Below, in pieces: positions 54,729 to 63,012 of a DNA stretch of 64,000 nucleotides. How positions within the stretch are numbered: position 1 is the first letter of the stretch; every line of letters begins with the position of its first letter. Both the position numbers and the translations under genes were made by a program. The stretch covers positions 1-64,000 of the forward strand of contig CAVVAM010000001.1 of NCBI GenBank assembly GCA_963746265.1. Reading direction: 5' to 3'. Source of the stretch: Ilumatobacter sp963746265. Lineage in GTDB: Bacteria; Actinomycetota; Acidimicrobiia; Acidimicrobiales; Ilumatobacteraceae. Under the pieces are notes generated by a model. The model did no database searches and was not told the DNA's origin. It was given only the letters and a program-made list of their open reading frames with translations.

Positions 54729-55936
54729 GGGTGCACCTCGGGATTCGGAGTCGATGCGATGGGCCGCTGATCGGTGGGCAGAACAGCGTGCACAGCGAAG
54801 CCTCCGCCCGGACGGTCCGAGGCGCCAAAGGTGCCGCCGAGCACCGTTGCCCGCTCGGCCATGCCGGTCAGACCGGAACCGGTGCCATCGGAGTCGCCGT
54901 CGCTTCGCCCTGGACCGTTGTCGACGACGGTGATGTCGAGCTCGCCGTTGCGGCAGACGAGCGCGACGGCGATCGTTGCGCCCGGGCCTGCGTGTCGGAC
55001 CGCGTTGGTCAGGGATTCCTGGATGATGCGATAGGCGCCGCCGGCGACAACAGCGGGAGGGGGATGTTCATCGCAGCTCTCCGTGGTGAGGGTCACATCG
55101 ACGTCGACGTCGGCAAGGTCGGCCACCAATCGACGGATTGCGTTCAGGTCGGGAGGTGGGGCGAGCTCGACTCCGTCGGAGCCGCGCAACCCTGCGAGTA
55201 CTTGGCGAGTCTCGGTGAGCGCCGATCTGGCCGCAGCGGCGATCGCGGTGACGGCGTCGTGGGCGGCTGCCGGGCGGGTGTCGGCGACACGATCTGCGGC
55301 CTCCGCGCGAACGGCGATCGTCGAGAGTGTGTGACCGATGATGTCATGGAGTTCGCGAGCGATGTGGTTTCGTTCGTCGGCGACTGCTGCGGCGCGTTCG
55401 TACTCGCTGTGGAGCCGGATCTCTGCAACCTGGGTGGCGAGCTCGGCAGTGCTCGTGCGCTGTCTGTCGGCCTGCACACCGAGCGCAATCGCGGTACCGC
55501 AGGTCAACACGATGAGCGGCACCTGGTAGACGGTGACGTCGTCGGCAACGCCGACCCCCGCCGCAGTGACCGCGGTCAGCACGACGCTCGAGCCGACGGC
55601 GACCCGAAGACCGCGTTCACCGGCTTCGGACGCTGCCGAATAGAGAATCACGATCATCGACAACAGCACCTCTGGCAAATCCAGGACCCAAATCGTGGCC
55701 TGGACGACGGTCGCGACCATCGTCACCAGAATCGGGTCGGTGCGTCGGAGAACCACCAGCACCGGCGGCGTGGAGATGAGCAACCAGTGCCACCACGCAG
55801 ACGGCTCGATGGTGTCCGGTCGTGCTGCGTCGATGAACAACCCGGAGAGGATTGCGACCACGAGCAGACTTCCGCCGAGGGCCAGGTCGCCTCTGGTCGG
55901 TGTGTGCGTGCTGCCCGGTCGGAGGATCGCTGTCAC
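54725..55936 (-). CDS. Sensor histidine kinase, HisKA_3 type
   Basis: 403 residues. Five to six membrane helices in the first 165 residues (LALGGSLLVVAILSGLFIDA, LISTPPVLVVLRR), then dimerisation box with phospho-His (ARELHDIIGHTLSTIAVRA) and an ATPase domain (IIQESLTNAVRHAGPGATIA, VVDNGPG, GSGLTGMAERATVLGG). Typical NarX/DesK-like partner of NarL regulators; signal unknown. Start overlaps the stop of the DUF1772 gene. Confidence 0.92.
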   Translation of the reverse strand: MTAILRPGSTHTPTRGDLALGGSLLVVAILSGLFIDAARPDTIEPSAWWHWLLISTPPVLVVLRRTDPILVTMVATVVQATIWVLDLPEVLLSMIVILYSAASEAGERGLRVAVGSSVVLTAVTAAGVGVADDVTVYQVPLIVLTCGTAIALGVQADRQRTSTAELATQVAEIRLHSEYERAAAVADERNHIARELHDIIGHTLSTIAVRAEAADRVADTRPAAAHDAVTAIAAAARSALTETRQVLAGLRGSDGVELAPPPDLNAIRRLVADLADVDVDVTLTTESCDEHPPPAVVAGGAYRIIQESLTNAVRHAGPGATIAVALVCRNGELDITVVDNGPGRSDGDSDGTGSGLTGMAERATVLGGTFGASDRPGGGFAVHAVLPTDQRPIASTPNPEVHP

Positions 55937-56469
55937 AGTGATGCAGTCTCGCTCATCGATCGCCGGTCGGTTCGCTTGTCAGCAGACGGTGAGCTGACGA
56001 CGCACGCCCCCGCAAGCATCGCAAAGCTGCTACCGAGGCTGATGGCCCGCAGCATGTTGAGTCGATTCCAGGCGTCTTCGAAGTCGGTTCGTGCGCTGGC
56101 TGCAATCGCTGGTGTCAGCTCCTCGTGGTCGGCAAGGTCTTCGTTCAAGGGCACATTGCCGAGGCCGGTGATCATCAACCCCGCCAGATACAACGGCAGC
56201 GCTGCAGCCAGCAGTACCCGCAGTGCCGACGAAACCGTGCTCCAGTTGACCACGATTGCGATCGCGATCGCAGGGATGGAACCGAAGAAGACGAGCCCGA
56301 ACGCCGGGTTGCGCACGGTGTCGTTGATCGCCTGGAACGCCTCGACGTAGGCGGCGTCGCCGAGCTCGGCCAGCGCGAGGGTCACCGACGCCTCGTAGGT
56401 GAAGAAGAACCCGGCAGACAGGCCGACCAGGAGCGTGGCGATCAGCAAGGCCAGCCGCTGCGGCGTCAT
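55933..56469 (-). CDS. DUF1772 (anthrone oxygenase-like) membrane protein
   Basis: 178 residues, four helices. ATLLVGLSAGFFFTYEASVT, NDTVRNPAFGLVFFGSIPAI and LGNVPLNEDLAD follow the DUF1772 pattern (FxY near the first helix, N-V-P-L-N before the fourth). Overlaps both neighbours by ATGA, so it is coupled to the two-component genes. A role in sensing or modifying hydrophobic compounds is possible. Confidence 0.75.
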   Translation of the reverse strand: MTPQRLALLIATLLVGLSAGFFFTYEASVTLALAELGDAAYVEAFQAINDTVRNPAFGLVFFGSIPAIAIAIVVNWSTVSSALRVLLAAALPLYLAGLMITGLGNVPLNEDLADHEELTPAIAASARTDFEDAWNRLNMLRAISLGSSFAMLAGACVVSSPSADKRTDRRSMSETASL

Positions 56470-56906
56470 CGTTCGGTGCGCAGTGCGCGGACTGCGTGCA
56501 CGATGAACAGGATCTCGAACGCGAACCCGACCAGGGCCATCGGTGCGATCACTCCACCGTTGTCGAGCAACAGCTTGTGGGGTCCCATCCCGACCATCGA
56601 CGCCAGGCAGAAGCCGATACCGATTCGGTAGCCGAGTCGATCGGACGCTCGAACCAGCGGAATGGCGGCGACGCCCAGCAGCGCCGTCGCCGCGATACCT
56701 GGGACGACTTCGGACGGTGGGCTCGGGTTGGCGCCGGCGAAACCCGCTGCGACTTGGACGAGATTGGCCAGAACGAGCGCCTGGAGGCAACCGATCATCA
56801 CCGCCACTCTCGCCGTCCTGGAGCCCGGAGGTTTCGGTGTCGCCGTCGTCGCGGAAATCGCAACCGGAATCGCTACAGGGATTGGTGTCGTCGTCGGTGC
56901 GGTCAT
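56466..56906 (-). CDS. Small membrane protein, first gene of the two-component operon
   Basis: 146 residues; Thr/Pro/Ala-rich N-terminus and four helices (VMIGCLQALVLANLVQVAAG, VPGIAATALLGVAAIPLVRA, IGIGFCLASMVGMGPH, LVGFAFEILFIVHAVRAL). Unassigned family. Overlap with DUF1772 start sets the stop. Confidence 0.65.
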   Translation of the reverse strand: MTAPTTTPIPVAIPVAISATTATPKPPGSRTARVAVMIGCLQALVLANLVQVAAGFAGANPSPPSEVVPGIAATALLGVAAIPLVRASDRLGYRIGIGFCLASMVGMGPHKLLLDNGGVIAPMALVGFAFEILFIVHAVRALRTER

Positions 56907-57363
56907 CGTCGTCTCCTTTGTCTTGCGACCCGGAGTGGATCGCTGTGCACATCGTCACCAATTTCGAGCCCCCGGAAATCGGTCGGAGGTCGCCACGCGT
57001 CTCATCCAAAAGTCTCGAATCAACGACCGGCACCGATCGATGCGACGACCACCGCCGCAACGCATCACCAGTCTCGATCAGGCACATCTGATCGAGCTGA
57101 TGGGCGCGTTGCACCCACCCGATACTCGCTGTGTGTTGCCGACACGTCGCGCTGAATCCGTCGATGATGAGCACGCGGCCGGTGGTCAGGACGCGCTGCA
57201 TCCCGTCAGCCTCGGGGGCAGTTGTGGGTGACAAATTCTCGACGAGGAACCGGTCAGGCGGCCGACGCGGCGCTCGGCGCGGATGATGCCGAGCCGTCGA
57301 GGGCAATCCCGCTACGAGGACCAGGCTCGCTGACCCTCGCGACCGAAGTGCGAGAATCTGCTC
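56907..57363. other. Intergenic region between divergent genes
   Basis: About 450 bp. A minus-strand frame (VLTTGRVLIIDGFSATCRQH, VQRAHQLDQMCLIETGDALR) has some protein-like character but no start, ribosome site or known family; it could be a decayed gene. Otherwise nothing seen. Confidence 0.35.
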
Positions 57364-58497
57364 ATGCTGATCGTGCGTGGCACCAAGAAGCTCCGGGACC
57401 GAATGAAGAAGGCGCCAGCGGCATCACCTGACGACGAGTCGACGACGGCGCTCGGCGATTGGTTCGCCACCGCCCTGTTCTGGAAGCCACAGGTCGCCCT
57501 GCTCGTCAACTCACGCACGATGATCCCGGTGTTCACCCCACTTGCCCCGGCGGGCAAGCTCCTCCATCGGGCGCCCCGAGTGATCGCCGACGTGCTGCGC
57601 GCGCATGGCGTTCCCGATGATGCAATCGCTGCAGAGTCGGACGAGATGTCCGACGTCCGGATCGCACCGACGAACGACCGGCAGATCGTCGGAGTGATGA
57701 ACGAGTTCGCGTTCCAGGGCGAAGGTGTGTGGGGACCGCACGACCCGGATCTGTTCTCGATGTCGATGCGGCTCTCCGAACTCATCGTCGGACCACTGAT
57801 GAAGCGTCACGACACACCGGCCGACGAACTCGCCGCGTTCTTCCGCGACGACGCCACAGTCATCTCCTTGCCGACCGCCAACACTGCCGTTCCCCCATCG
57901 CGACGACACGTCCACCAACTCAAGGTCACCCTGCGCGGGACGACGCCGCCGATCTGGCGCCGGGTCGTCGTCGACGGAGGCGAAACCCTCGACCATCTCC
58001 ACGCCGTGATCCAGGCCGCGTTCGGCTGGTACGACGCGCACCTCCACGACTTCGAGATCGACGGCGACCGCTACGGCATCCCCGACGAAGGCGACTGGAC
58101 CCCGATCAACGACGAACGACGCGTCAGCATCGACCAGGCGATCGGCGCCGGCCACCGCAAGATCCGATACACCTACGACTTCGGCGACGACTGGGCCCAC
58201 GACATCACCATCGAAAGGACGATCCCGCCCGATGAAGTCGCGACCGTGCCGGACTGCACCGGCGGGCGGCGAGCCTGTCCACCCGAAGACTGCGGCGGAC
58301 CGTGGGGCTACCGCGAGCTCCTCGACATCTTGGCCGACCCCACCCACCCCGAACACGACGAACGCCTCGAGTGGAACGGCGGCCCCATCGACCCCGACGC
58401 GTTCGACCCCACCGACTTCGCACAGAACCTCCGCCTCCAGCAGGCGATCGGCCATCAGGCACTCTCCGACCTGATCCACCTCGACGACGACAACTGA
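57364..58497 (+). CDS. DUF6933 plus plasmid pRiA4b ORF-3-like protein
   Basis: 377 residues. Residues 1-165 are DUF6933-like (MLIVRGTKKLRDRMKKAP, LGDWFATALFWKPQVALLVN, GVMNEFAFQGEGVW). Residues 180-370 are the pRiA4b ORF-3-like domain (HQLKVTLRGTTPPIWRRVVV, YTYDFGDDWAHDITIERTIP, CTGGRRACPPEDCGGPWGYR), with a conserved C-x-P-x-D-C-G-G motif. Both parts are cytoplasmic and uncharacterised. Ribosome site weak. Complete. Confidence 0.8.
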   Translation: MLIVRGTKKLRDRMKKAPAASPDDESTTALGDWFATALFWKPQVALLVNSRTMIPVFTPLAPAGKLLHRAPRVIADVLRAHGVPDDAIAAESDEMSDVRIAPTNDRQIVGVMNEFAFQGEGVWGPHDPDLFSMSMRLSELIVGPLMKRHDTPADELAAFFRDDATVISLPTANTAVPPSRRHVHQLKVTLRGTTPPIWRRVVVDGGETLDHLHAVIQAAFGWYDAHLHDFEIDGDRYGIPDEGDWTPINDERRVSIDQAIGAGHRKIRYTYDFGDDWAHDITIERTIPPDEVATVPDCTGGRRACPPEDCGGPWGYRELLDILADPTHPEHDERLEWNGGPIDPDAFDPTDFAQNLRLQQAIGHQALSDLIHLDDDN

Positions 58498-58742
58498 ACA
58501 GGCGCCACAGTCGCGGATTCACGGTCCCGCCCGAGGGACTCTCAGCCAGTGATCATGCGCCGGGCACGCGGCTCCCACATACCGGATACGCTCCACTCAC
58601 CCGTTGTGGGTGGCGACCGGTCCTGGTTGCGGGCGTACGTTGAGGGCTGCTCGTGCACCTGCAACTGCCAGTGATCTGGGCGAAGACGGAGTCGATTCGT
58701 GGAACGTGCCAACAGCACCAAGAGCGTGATGGGGAGCGAGTG
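58498..58742. other. Intergenic region, no gene recognised
   Basis: About 245 bp between two plus-strand genes. GGGAGCGAG just before the ATG at 58743 is the ribosome site. Confidence 0.5.
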
Positions 58743-59966
58743 ATGAGCAACGAAGCTTCGGTTGATGTGGGCGCCGCTGTGGCAGAGATCGAGGAGCGGC
58801 GCGCGAACCGGCCGGTGGTGTGGTTGTTGATCGTGTTGGGGACGATCGTGATGGTGTTGAGCACGCTGAATACGTGGGTGGAGCGGCGGTTGCTCGATAC
58901 CGATTCGTGGGTGGATGCGAGCACGGCGTTGCTCGATGACGACGCGGTGCGTGAGGAGTTGACGCTGCGGTTGGTGACTGCGCTGTATGAGAACGTCGAT
59001 GTGGGCGAGGCGATCGATGATCGGCTGCCCGAACAATTGCAGGGTCTCGGTGGCCCGTTGTCGGGGGTGCTGCGTGATCCGCTGACCAATTCCGCGGACC
59101 GGTTGCTGCAGACCGAGCAGGTGCGAGCGGTGTGGGAGGAAGCCAACCGCAACGCCCACGGGATCATCGTGGCGATCCTCGAAGACGATGCCCGCGACAA
59201 CCTCTCGACGTCGGGGGGCGTGGTCGTGATCGATCTCGGCGGCGTGCTGCGTCAGGTGGGCGAACAGATCGGTTTGCCCGAGGGGGTGCTCGACGCGATC
59301 CCCGACGACGCCGGCCAGTTCGAGGTCGTCGACTCGGACCGGTTGGAGTCCGCCCAGAGCGGCATCAAGGTGATCAAGATCTTGAGCATCGTGTTCTTCT
59401 TGCTGGTGATCGCCCTCTATTGCGGTGCGATCTACCTGGCGCACAACTGGCGGCGAGCGGCGATCCGCAACGTGGGTGCTGCGACTGCGTTGGGTGGCTT
59501 CATCGTGCTGATCGCGCTCCGTTTGGGGGTCGGCGTCATCGCCGGGACACCCGACACCGAAGGGGGTCGCGCGGCAGCGACGTCGATTCTGAGGATCGGC
59601 ACCGAGCTGCTACGGCGCAGTGCATGGTCCGAGATCCTGATCGGGTTGCTGATCGTGCTCGGGGCGTCGCTGATCGGGCCCGCCCGCTACGCCAAGCAGG
59701 CCCGTCACTACACCGCCCAGGGCTTCCGACGCTCCGCCGTGGGCACATGGATCGGCTTGGCAGTGTTGGTCCTCGTCGTGCTCACCTGGTCACCGTTCTC
59801 CGCCGGCGGCAACTGGCTCACCGTCCTCATCGTGCTGGCGCTCATCGTGGTCGGCATCGAAGCGATCCGCAGAACCTCACTCGCCGAAGCAGCAACACAC
59901 ATCGACGACCAGGCAAACACCCCACACACGGACACCGACCCGGTCGCCGCCGGCGAACAACACTGA
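58743..59966 (+). CDS. Integral membrane protein of unknown function
   Basis: 407 residues. One N-terminal helix (PVVWLLIVLGTIVMVLSTLN), an external domain of about 170 residues (RRLLDTDSWVDASTALLDDD, LTNSADRLLQTEQVRAVWEE), then four to five helices (ILSIVFFLLVIALYCGAIYL, VGAATALGGFIVLIALRLGV, IGLAVLVLVVLTWSPFSAGG). No enzyme motif. It is followed after 28 bases by a DUF6325 gene, likely in one operon. Confidence 0.7.
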   Translation: MSNEASVDVGAAVAEIEERRANRPVVWLLIVLGTIVMVLSTLNTWVERRLLDTDSWVDASTALLDDDAVREELTLRLVTALYENVDVGEAIDDRLPEQLQGLGGPLSGVLRDPLTNSADRLLQTEQVRAVWEEANRNAHGIIVAILEDDARDNLSTSGGVVVIDLGGVLRQVGEQIGLPEGVLDAIPDDAGQFEVVDSDRLESAQSGIKVIKILSIVFFLLVIALYCGAIYLAHNWRRAAIRNVGAATALGGFIVLIALRLGVGVIAGTPDTEGGRAAATSILRIGTELLRRSAWSEILIGLLIVLGASLIGPARYAKQARHYTAQGFRRSAVGTWIGLAVLVLVVLTWSPFSAGGNWLTVLIVLALIVVGIEAIRRTSLAEAATHIDDQANTPHTDTDPVAAGEQH

Positions 59967-60360
59967 AACACCTCGACCGAACAGGAGCACCCGAATGGGA
60001 CCGATCGAAATCTTCATCCTCGGCTTCGCTTCCACGACACCGGCCGGATCGCCGACGAGCTCATTGCCTTGAGCGATGCCGGCACAATCCGCGTCGTCGA
60101 CGCCCGCTTCCTGCTCAAGCAGAGCAACGACGAAGTCCTCGCTGTACGAATGAGCGACCTCGACGACAGCGAGCGCGAAGACCTACGAGCAGCCGCCGGC
60201 GCACTCATCGGGTTGGGCGCCGGCACCGTGCTCGCGTACTCGGAGCCGACGCCGCGTTCGGTGGCGGTGAGCTCGGGTTGAGCGACGCCGAGATCGGCGC
60301 ATTGGCCGACAAGCTCGAAGTCGGCGATGCGGAACGTGTCAAGGGGGATGAGACAACTTC

Positions 60361-61371
60361 TTATGCGGATTGGATGAGTGCTTCTCGGTTGGGTTCGTTG
60401 ATCCAGGCAACCTCGGGAAGCTTCGGCGGTGTGGGTGGCTGGTGGCGGAATCGGCCGGGGTTCGCGTTGTAGGCGGCGGTGAGCGTGTCGGCTCGGGCCG
60501 CTTGGATCTCGGTGGCGGTGCCGTAGTGGACCGATGCCGGGGTGTGGAGTCCGATGCCGACATGTCGATGGACGTGGTTGTAGTGATCGAAGAACGCGGC
60601 GCAGAACGCTCGAGCATCCGCGATCGACCCGAACCGGCCGGGGAACGCCGGGCAGTACTTGAGCGTCTTGAACTGGGCTTCGGAGTAGGGGTTGTCGTTG
60701 GACACCGACGGGCGGCTGTGGGAGCGGGTGACGCCCAAGTCGACGAGGAGCTGGGCGACGGGTTTGGACGTCATCGACGATCCTCGGTCGGCGTGCAAGG
60801 TGAGCTGATCACGTTCGACGTGTTGGCGGTCGAGGGCGTCGGCGATGAACGCCTCGGCGAGTTCGCCGGTCTCGGCTGCAGCGACGGTCCAGGCCACGAC
60901 GTAGCGGGAGTAGATGTCGATGATCACGAACAATTCGTAGTAGACGCCACGTTCGGGTCCGGCGAGTTTGGTGATGTCCCATGACCACACCTCGTTCGGG
61001 TGGCGGGCGATCAGTTCGGGTTTCTTGCGAGCCGGATGGGTGCGTTGCCGGCGGCGTTCCCGGTTCTCGCCGGCGGCGGCGAGGAGCCGGTACATGGTGC
61101 GGATCGAGCACAAGTAGATGCCGTCATCGAGCAGCTGCGCCCACACCTGCGCTGGTGCCAGGTCGCAGTATCGCTCGGAGCGCAGCACCGACAGCACGTG
61201 TTGACGTTCGGGTTCGGTCAGCTTGTTTGGCGGTGCAGGTCGCGGTGCCGGCGGGCCCAACACCGGGCCTCGTCGGCGGCGCAGCAGCGTGGCCCGGCTC
61301 ACGCCGAGCAGCTCGCACGCCTGCTTCGTGGAGGTCACCTCCTCGAGCGCTCCGAGGTGTTCGCCGGTCAC
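60361..61371 (-). CDS. IS3-type transposase OrfB, copy 2
   Basis: 336 residues with the same DDE residues as copy 1 (WSWDITKLAGP, LTLHADRGSSM, NPYSEAQFKTLKY). GTG start in the GTGA overlap with OrfA. Complete. Confidence 0.9.
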   Translation of the reverse strand: MTGEHLGALEEVTSTKQACELLGVSRATLLRRRRGPVLGPPAPRPAPPNKLTEPERQHVLSVLRSERYCDLAPAQVWAQLLDDGIYLCSIRTMYRLLAAAGENRERRRQRTHPARKKPELIARHPNEVWSWDITKLAGPERGVYYELFVIIDIYSRYVVAWTVAAAETGELAEAFIADALDRQHVERDQLTLHADRGSSMTSKPVAQLLVDLGVTRSHSRPSVSNDNPYSEAQFKTLKYCPAFPGRFGSIADARAFCAAFFDHYNHVHRHVGIGLHTPASVHYGTATEIQAARADTLTAAYNANPGRFRHQPPTPPKLPEVAWINEPNREALIQSA

Positions 61372-61805
61372 GGCTTCGACCTCGGTTCGGTGTCCGCGCT
61401 CTCGGAGAGCTGTTCCAAGAGCGCGTGCACTTTTCCCGTGATCTCCAACGCCGTCTGCGCCCGCTCGAGCTCGCGGGCCAAGCGTTCGTTCTGGCGGCGA
61501 AGCCGATCCAACTCGACCTGTTCGGCCGATCGCCGCTGACGCGACTTGCCGGCCAGGCCCGCCCGGGCACCAGCAGCGGCCTGCTTGCGCCACTCCGAGA
61601 TGTGCGACGTGTACAAACCCTCACGGCGCAAGATCGCGCCACGCTCCTCGGAGCCCCTGGGATGAGAGTCGTACTCGGCGACGAGCTCAGCTTTGTACTC
61701 GGCACTGAACGTTCGTCGTGTCGGCTTCGCCGCAGGATCGATGTCGTCGTCGGTCACGCCTCCAGTTTGGGCGCGGCCGTTCAACGATGCAGTCGTCATG
61801 GTCAT
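61368..61805 (-). CDS. IS3-type transposase OrfA, copy 2
   Basis: 145 residues, same protein as copy 1 (HTH plus leucine-zipper-like end). Complete. Confidence 0.88.
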   Translation of the reverse strand: MTMTTASLNGRAQTGGVTDDDIDPAAKPTRRTFSAEYKAELVAEYDSHPRGSEERGAILRREGLYTSHISEWRKQAAAGARAGLAGKSRQRRSAEQVELDRLRRQNERLARELERAQTALEITGKVHALLEQLSESADTEPRSKP

Positions 61806-62129
61806 GGTTCAGGTGTTCCTGTCTCGCCCCGTCGGGTCAGATAATCGGGAACCGCAGGTGTCTCACCTCACCCTGACAGACAGGGATGCCCTGCTGATGC
61901 TCGTGATCGAGAACGTCTGGGCGACCGGTCTCGCACAAGCCGTTCGCGAAGCAGGTGTGGTCTCCGCCACGCATGACTCCCTCTCGCCCGAAGGCCTCTT
62001 CGCCCTCGGCGCGATGCTCGGCCTCGAAGTCGTCATGGACAACTGACAGGCCGAACCCCGAACGTGTCGAGCCCGTCGGCCCACCACCCACGGCCCCATC
62101 CCCACTGAACGCGCACCGCAGCGCACGTC

Positions 62130-62289
62130 GACGCACCACCGCGAGAGCGGCGCCTTCGAAGTCTTCGGGGCGGATCCCCAACACGACCTTCTTGCCTTCG
62201 TGGTCACGAAGCTTCGGTCGCGCGAGCACCGACTCATCCAAGTGCAAGGTTCGGTAGCCAATCGCGACCGTGCCACCGTCAATCGACAT
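62130..62289 (-). pseudogene. Sugar ABC transporter ATPase (MsmK/UgpC-type) C-terminal remnant
   Basis: GGTVAIGYRTLHLDESVLAR then EGKKVVLGIRPEDFEGAAL is the TOBE-domain signature (VxGIRPEDxE) of sugar-importer ATPases. Walker motifs and the rest are absent. It is followed and preceded by unrelated sequence. Confidence 0.6.
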
Positions 62290-62520
62290 CGTCGAGTCGT
62301 ACTGGCTCATCGACGGTGAAGCAATAACGCCGCCACGAACACATCGATCGGCCGGTCGTACGAGTTCTGCGGTGTGTCGACCTGCGTGATACCCGTTTCT
62401 CGTACACCTCGTCCACGTTGTCGAGCTGAACGGTTGCCAAGTTTCGTTCCCTGTTGCCCAGGTTGGTGACGAACCACCGGTCGGGTCGGACGTCATCGAA
62501 GTTGCCACAGTTGCGATGCG

Positions 62521-63012
62521 ATGCGATGTCCGTCGGATCGACCGGATGGAAGTACTCATCGCATGCGAGTTCGGCCGCGGCAATGAATCGAGGAACTCCT
62601 GAGGATCGCCATGGCGACACCAACTCGATGTTGAACCACAGCGAGACCTCGCCCCGCCAATCCACGGGCGCCTGGTTCAGCCACATCATGTACGGGAGTG
62701 GACGTCCGTGGATCCGGTCGAGGCGGGCCACGAGAGGTCGATGACCCGAAGCGCGCCATCGGCACCGATCGATGCGAACGTCGCGTCGTGTTCGGGCGTG
62801 TACAGCACGACCTCGCCCCGGCCCTCACCCAGAGCCGGCCAGCGGTTCGGAAAGGCCCTGAGTTCGTAATCGTCCGGCGCCTCGAGACCGCCGACACAGA
62901 ACGGGCACCCGGCTGACGGTGGGTTCGGGCGCCGCTGCCGAGATCGCACCACGTGCACGACGGTTCCCAAACACGGATCGACGTGTGTCTCGCGAAGAGC
63001 AGTCTCGCTCAC
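62521..63012 (-). pseudogene. Galactose-1-phosphate uridylyltransferase-like remnant, middle deleted
   Basis: GTG start in a GTGA overlap with the beta-propeller gene. N-terminal part: THVDPCLGTVVHVVRSRQRR, AGCPFCVGG, LRAFPNRWPALGEGRG, as in GalT. Near 62735 the frame changes and jumps to the C-terminal part (PYMMWLNQAPVD, IELVSPWRSSGVPRFIAAAE). The middle, with the catalytic HPH motif, is missing. No activity expected. Confidence 0.7.

Larger units (their letters stand above)
60331..61884 (-). mobile_element. IS3-type insertion sequence, copy 2
   Basis: 1554 bp, opposite orientation to copy 1, 20 kb apart. Flanked by a 5-bp target duplication GATGC (60326-60330 and 61885-61889). The encoded proteins match copy 1 except one OrfB-frame residue (Ile to Val, silent in OrfA). 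It splits the DUF6325 gene. The clean duplication shows a direct insertion and a recent one. Confidence 0.94.
59995..62046 (+). pseudogene. DUF6325 family gene interrupted by IS3 copy 2
   Basis: Starts MGPIEIFILGF (AGGAG 7 bases upstream) and continues in a second frame (RIADELIALSDAGTIRVVDA) and a third (FGGGELGLSDAEIGALADKL, EVGDA). IS3 copy 2 is inserted exactly after GATGC; beyond it LLMLVIENVWATGLAQAVRE and ALGAMLGLEVVMDN complete the DUF6325 domain. Besides the insertion there are frameshifts near 60030 and 60235. Without these the protein would be about 165 residues. Confidence 0.8.

Noticed and set aside
38542..61884. Inversion between the two IS3-type copies in this sequence
   Set aside because: Copy 2 has a matching 5-bp duplication on both sides and rejoins the DUF6325 frame exactly, so that copy has not recombined with copy 1.
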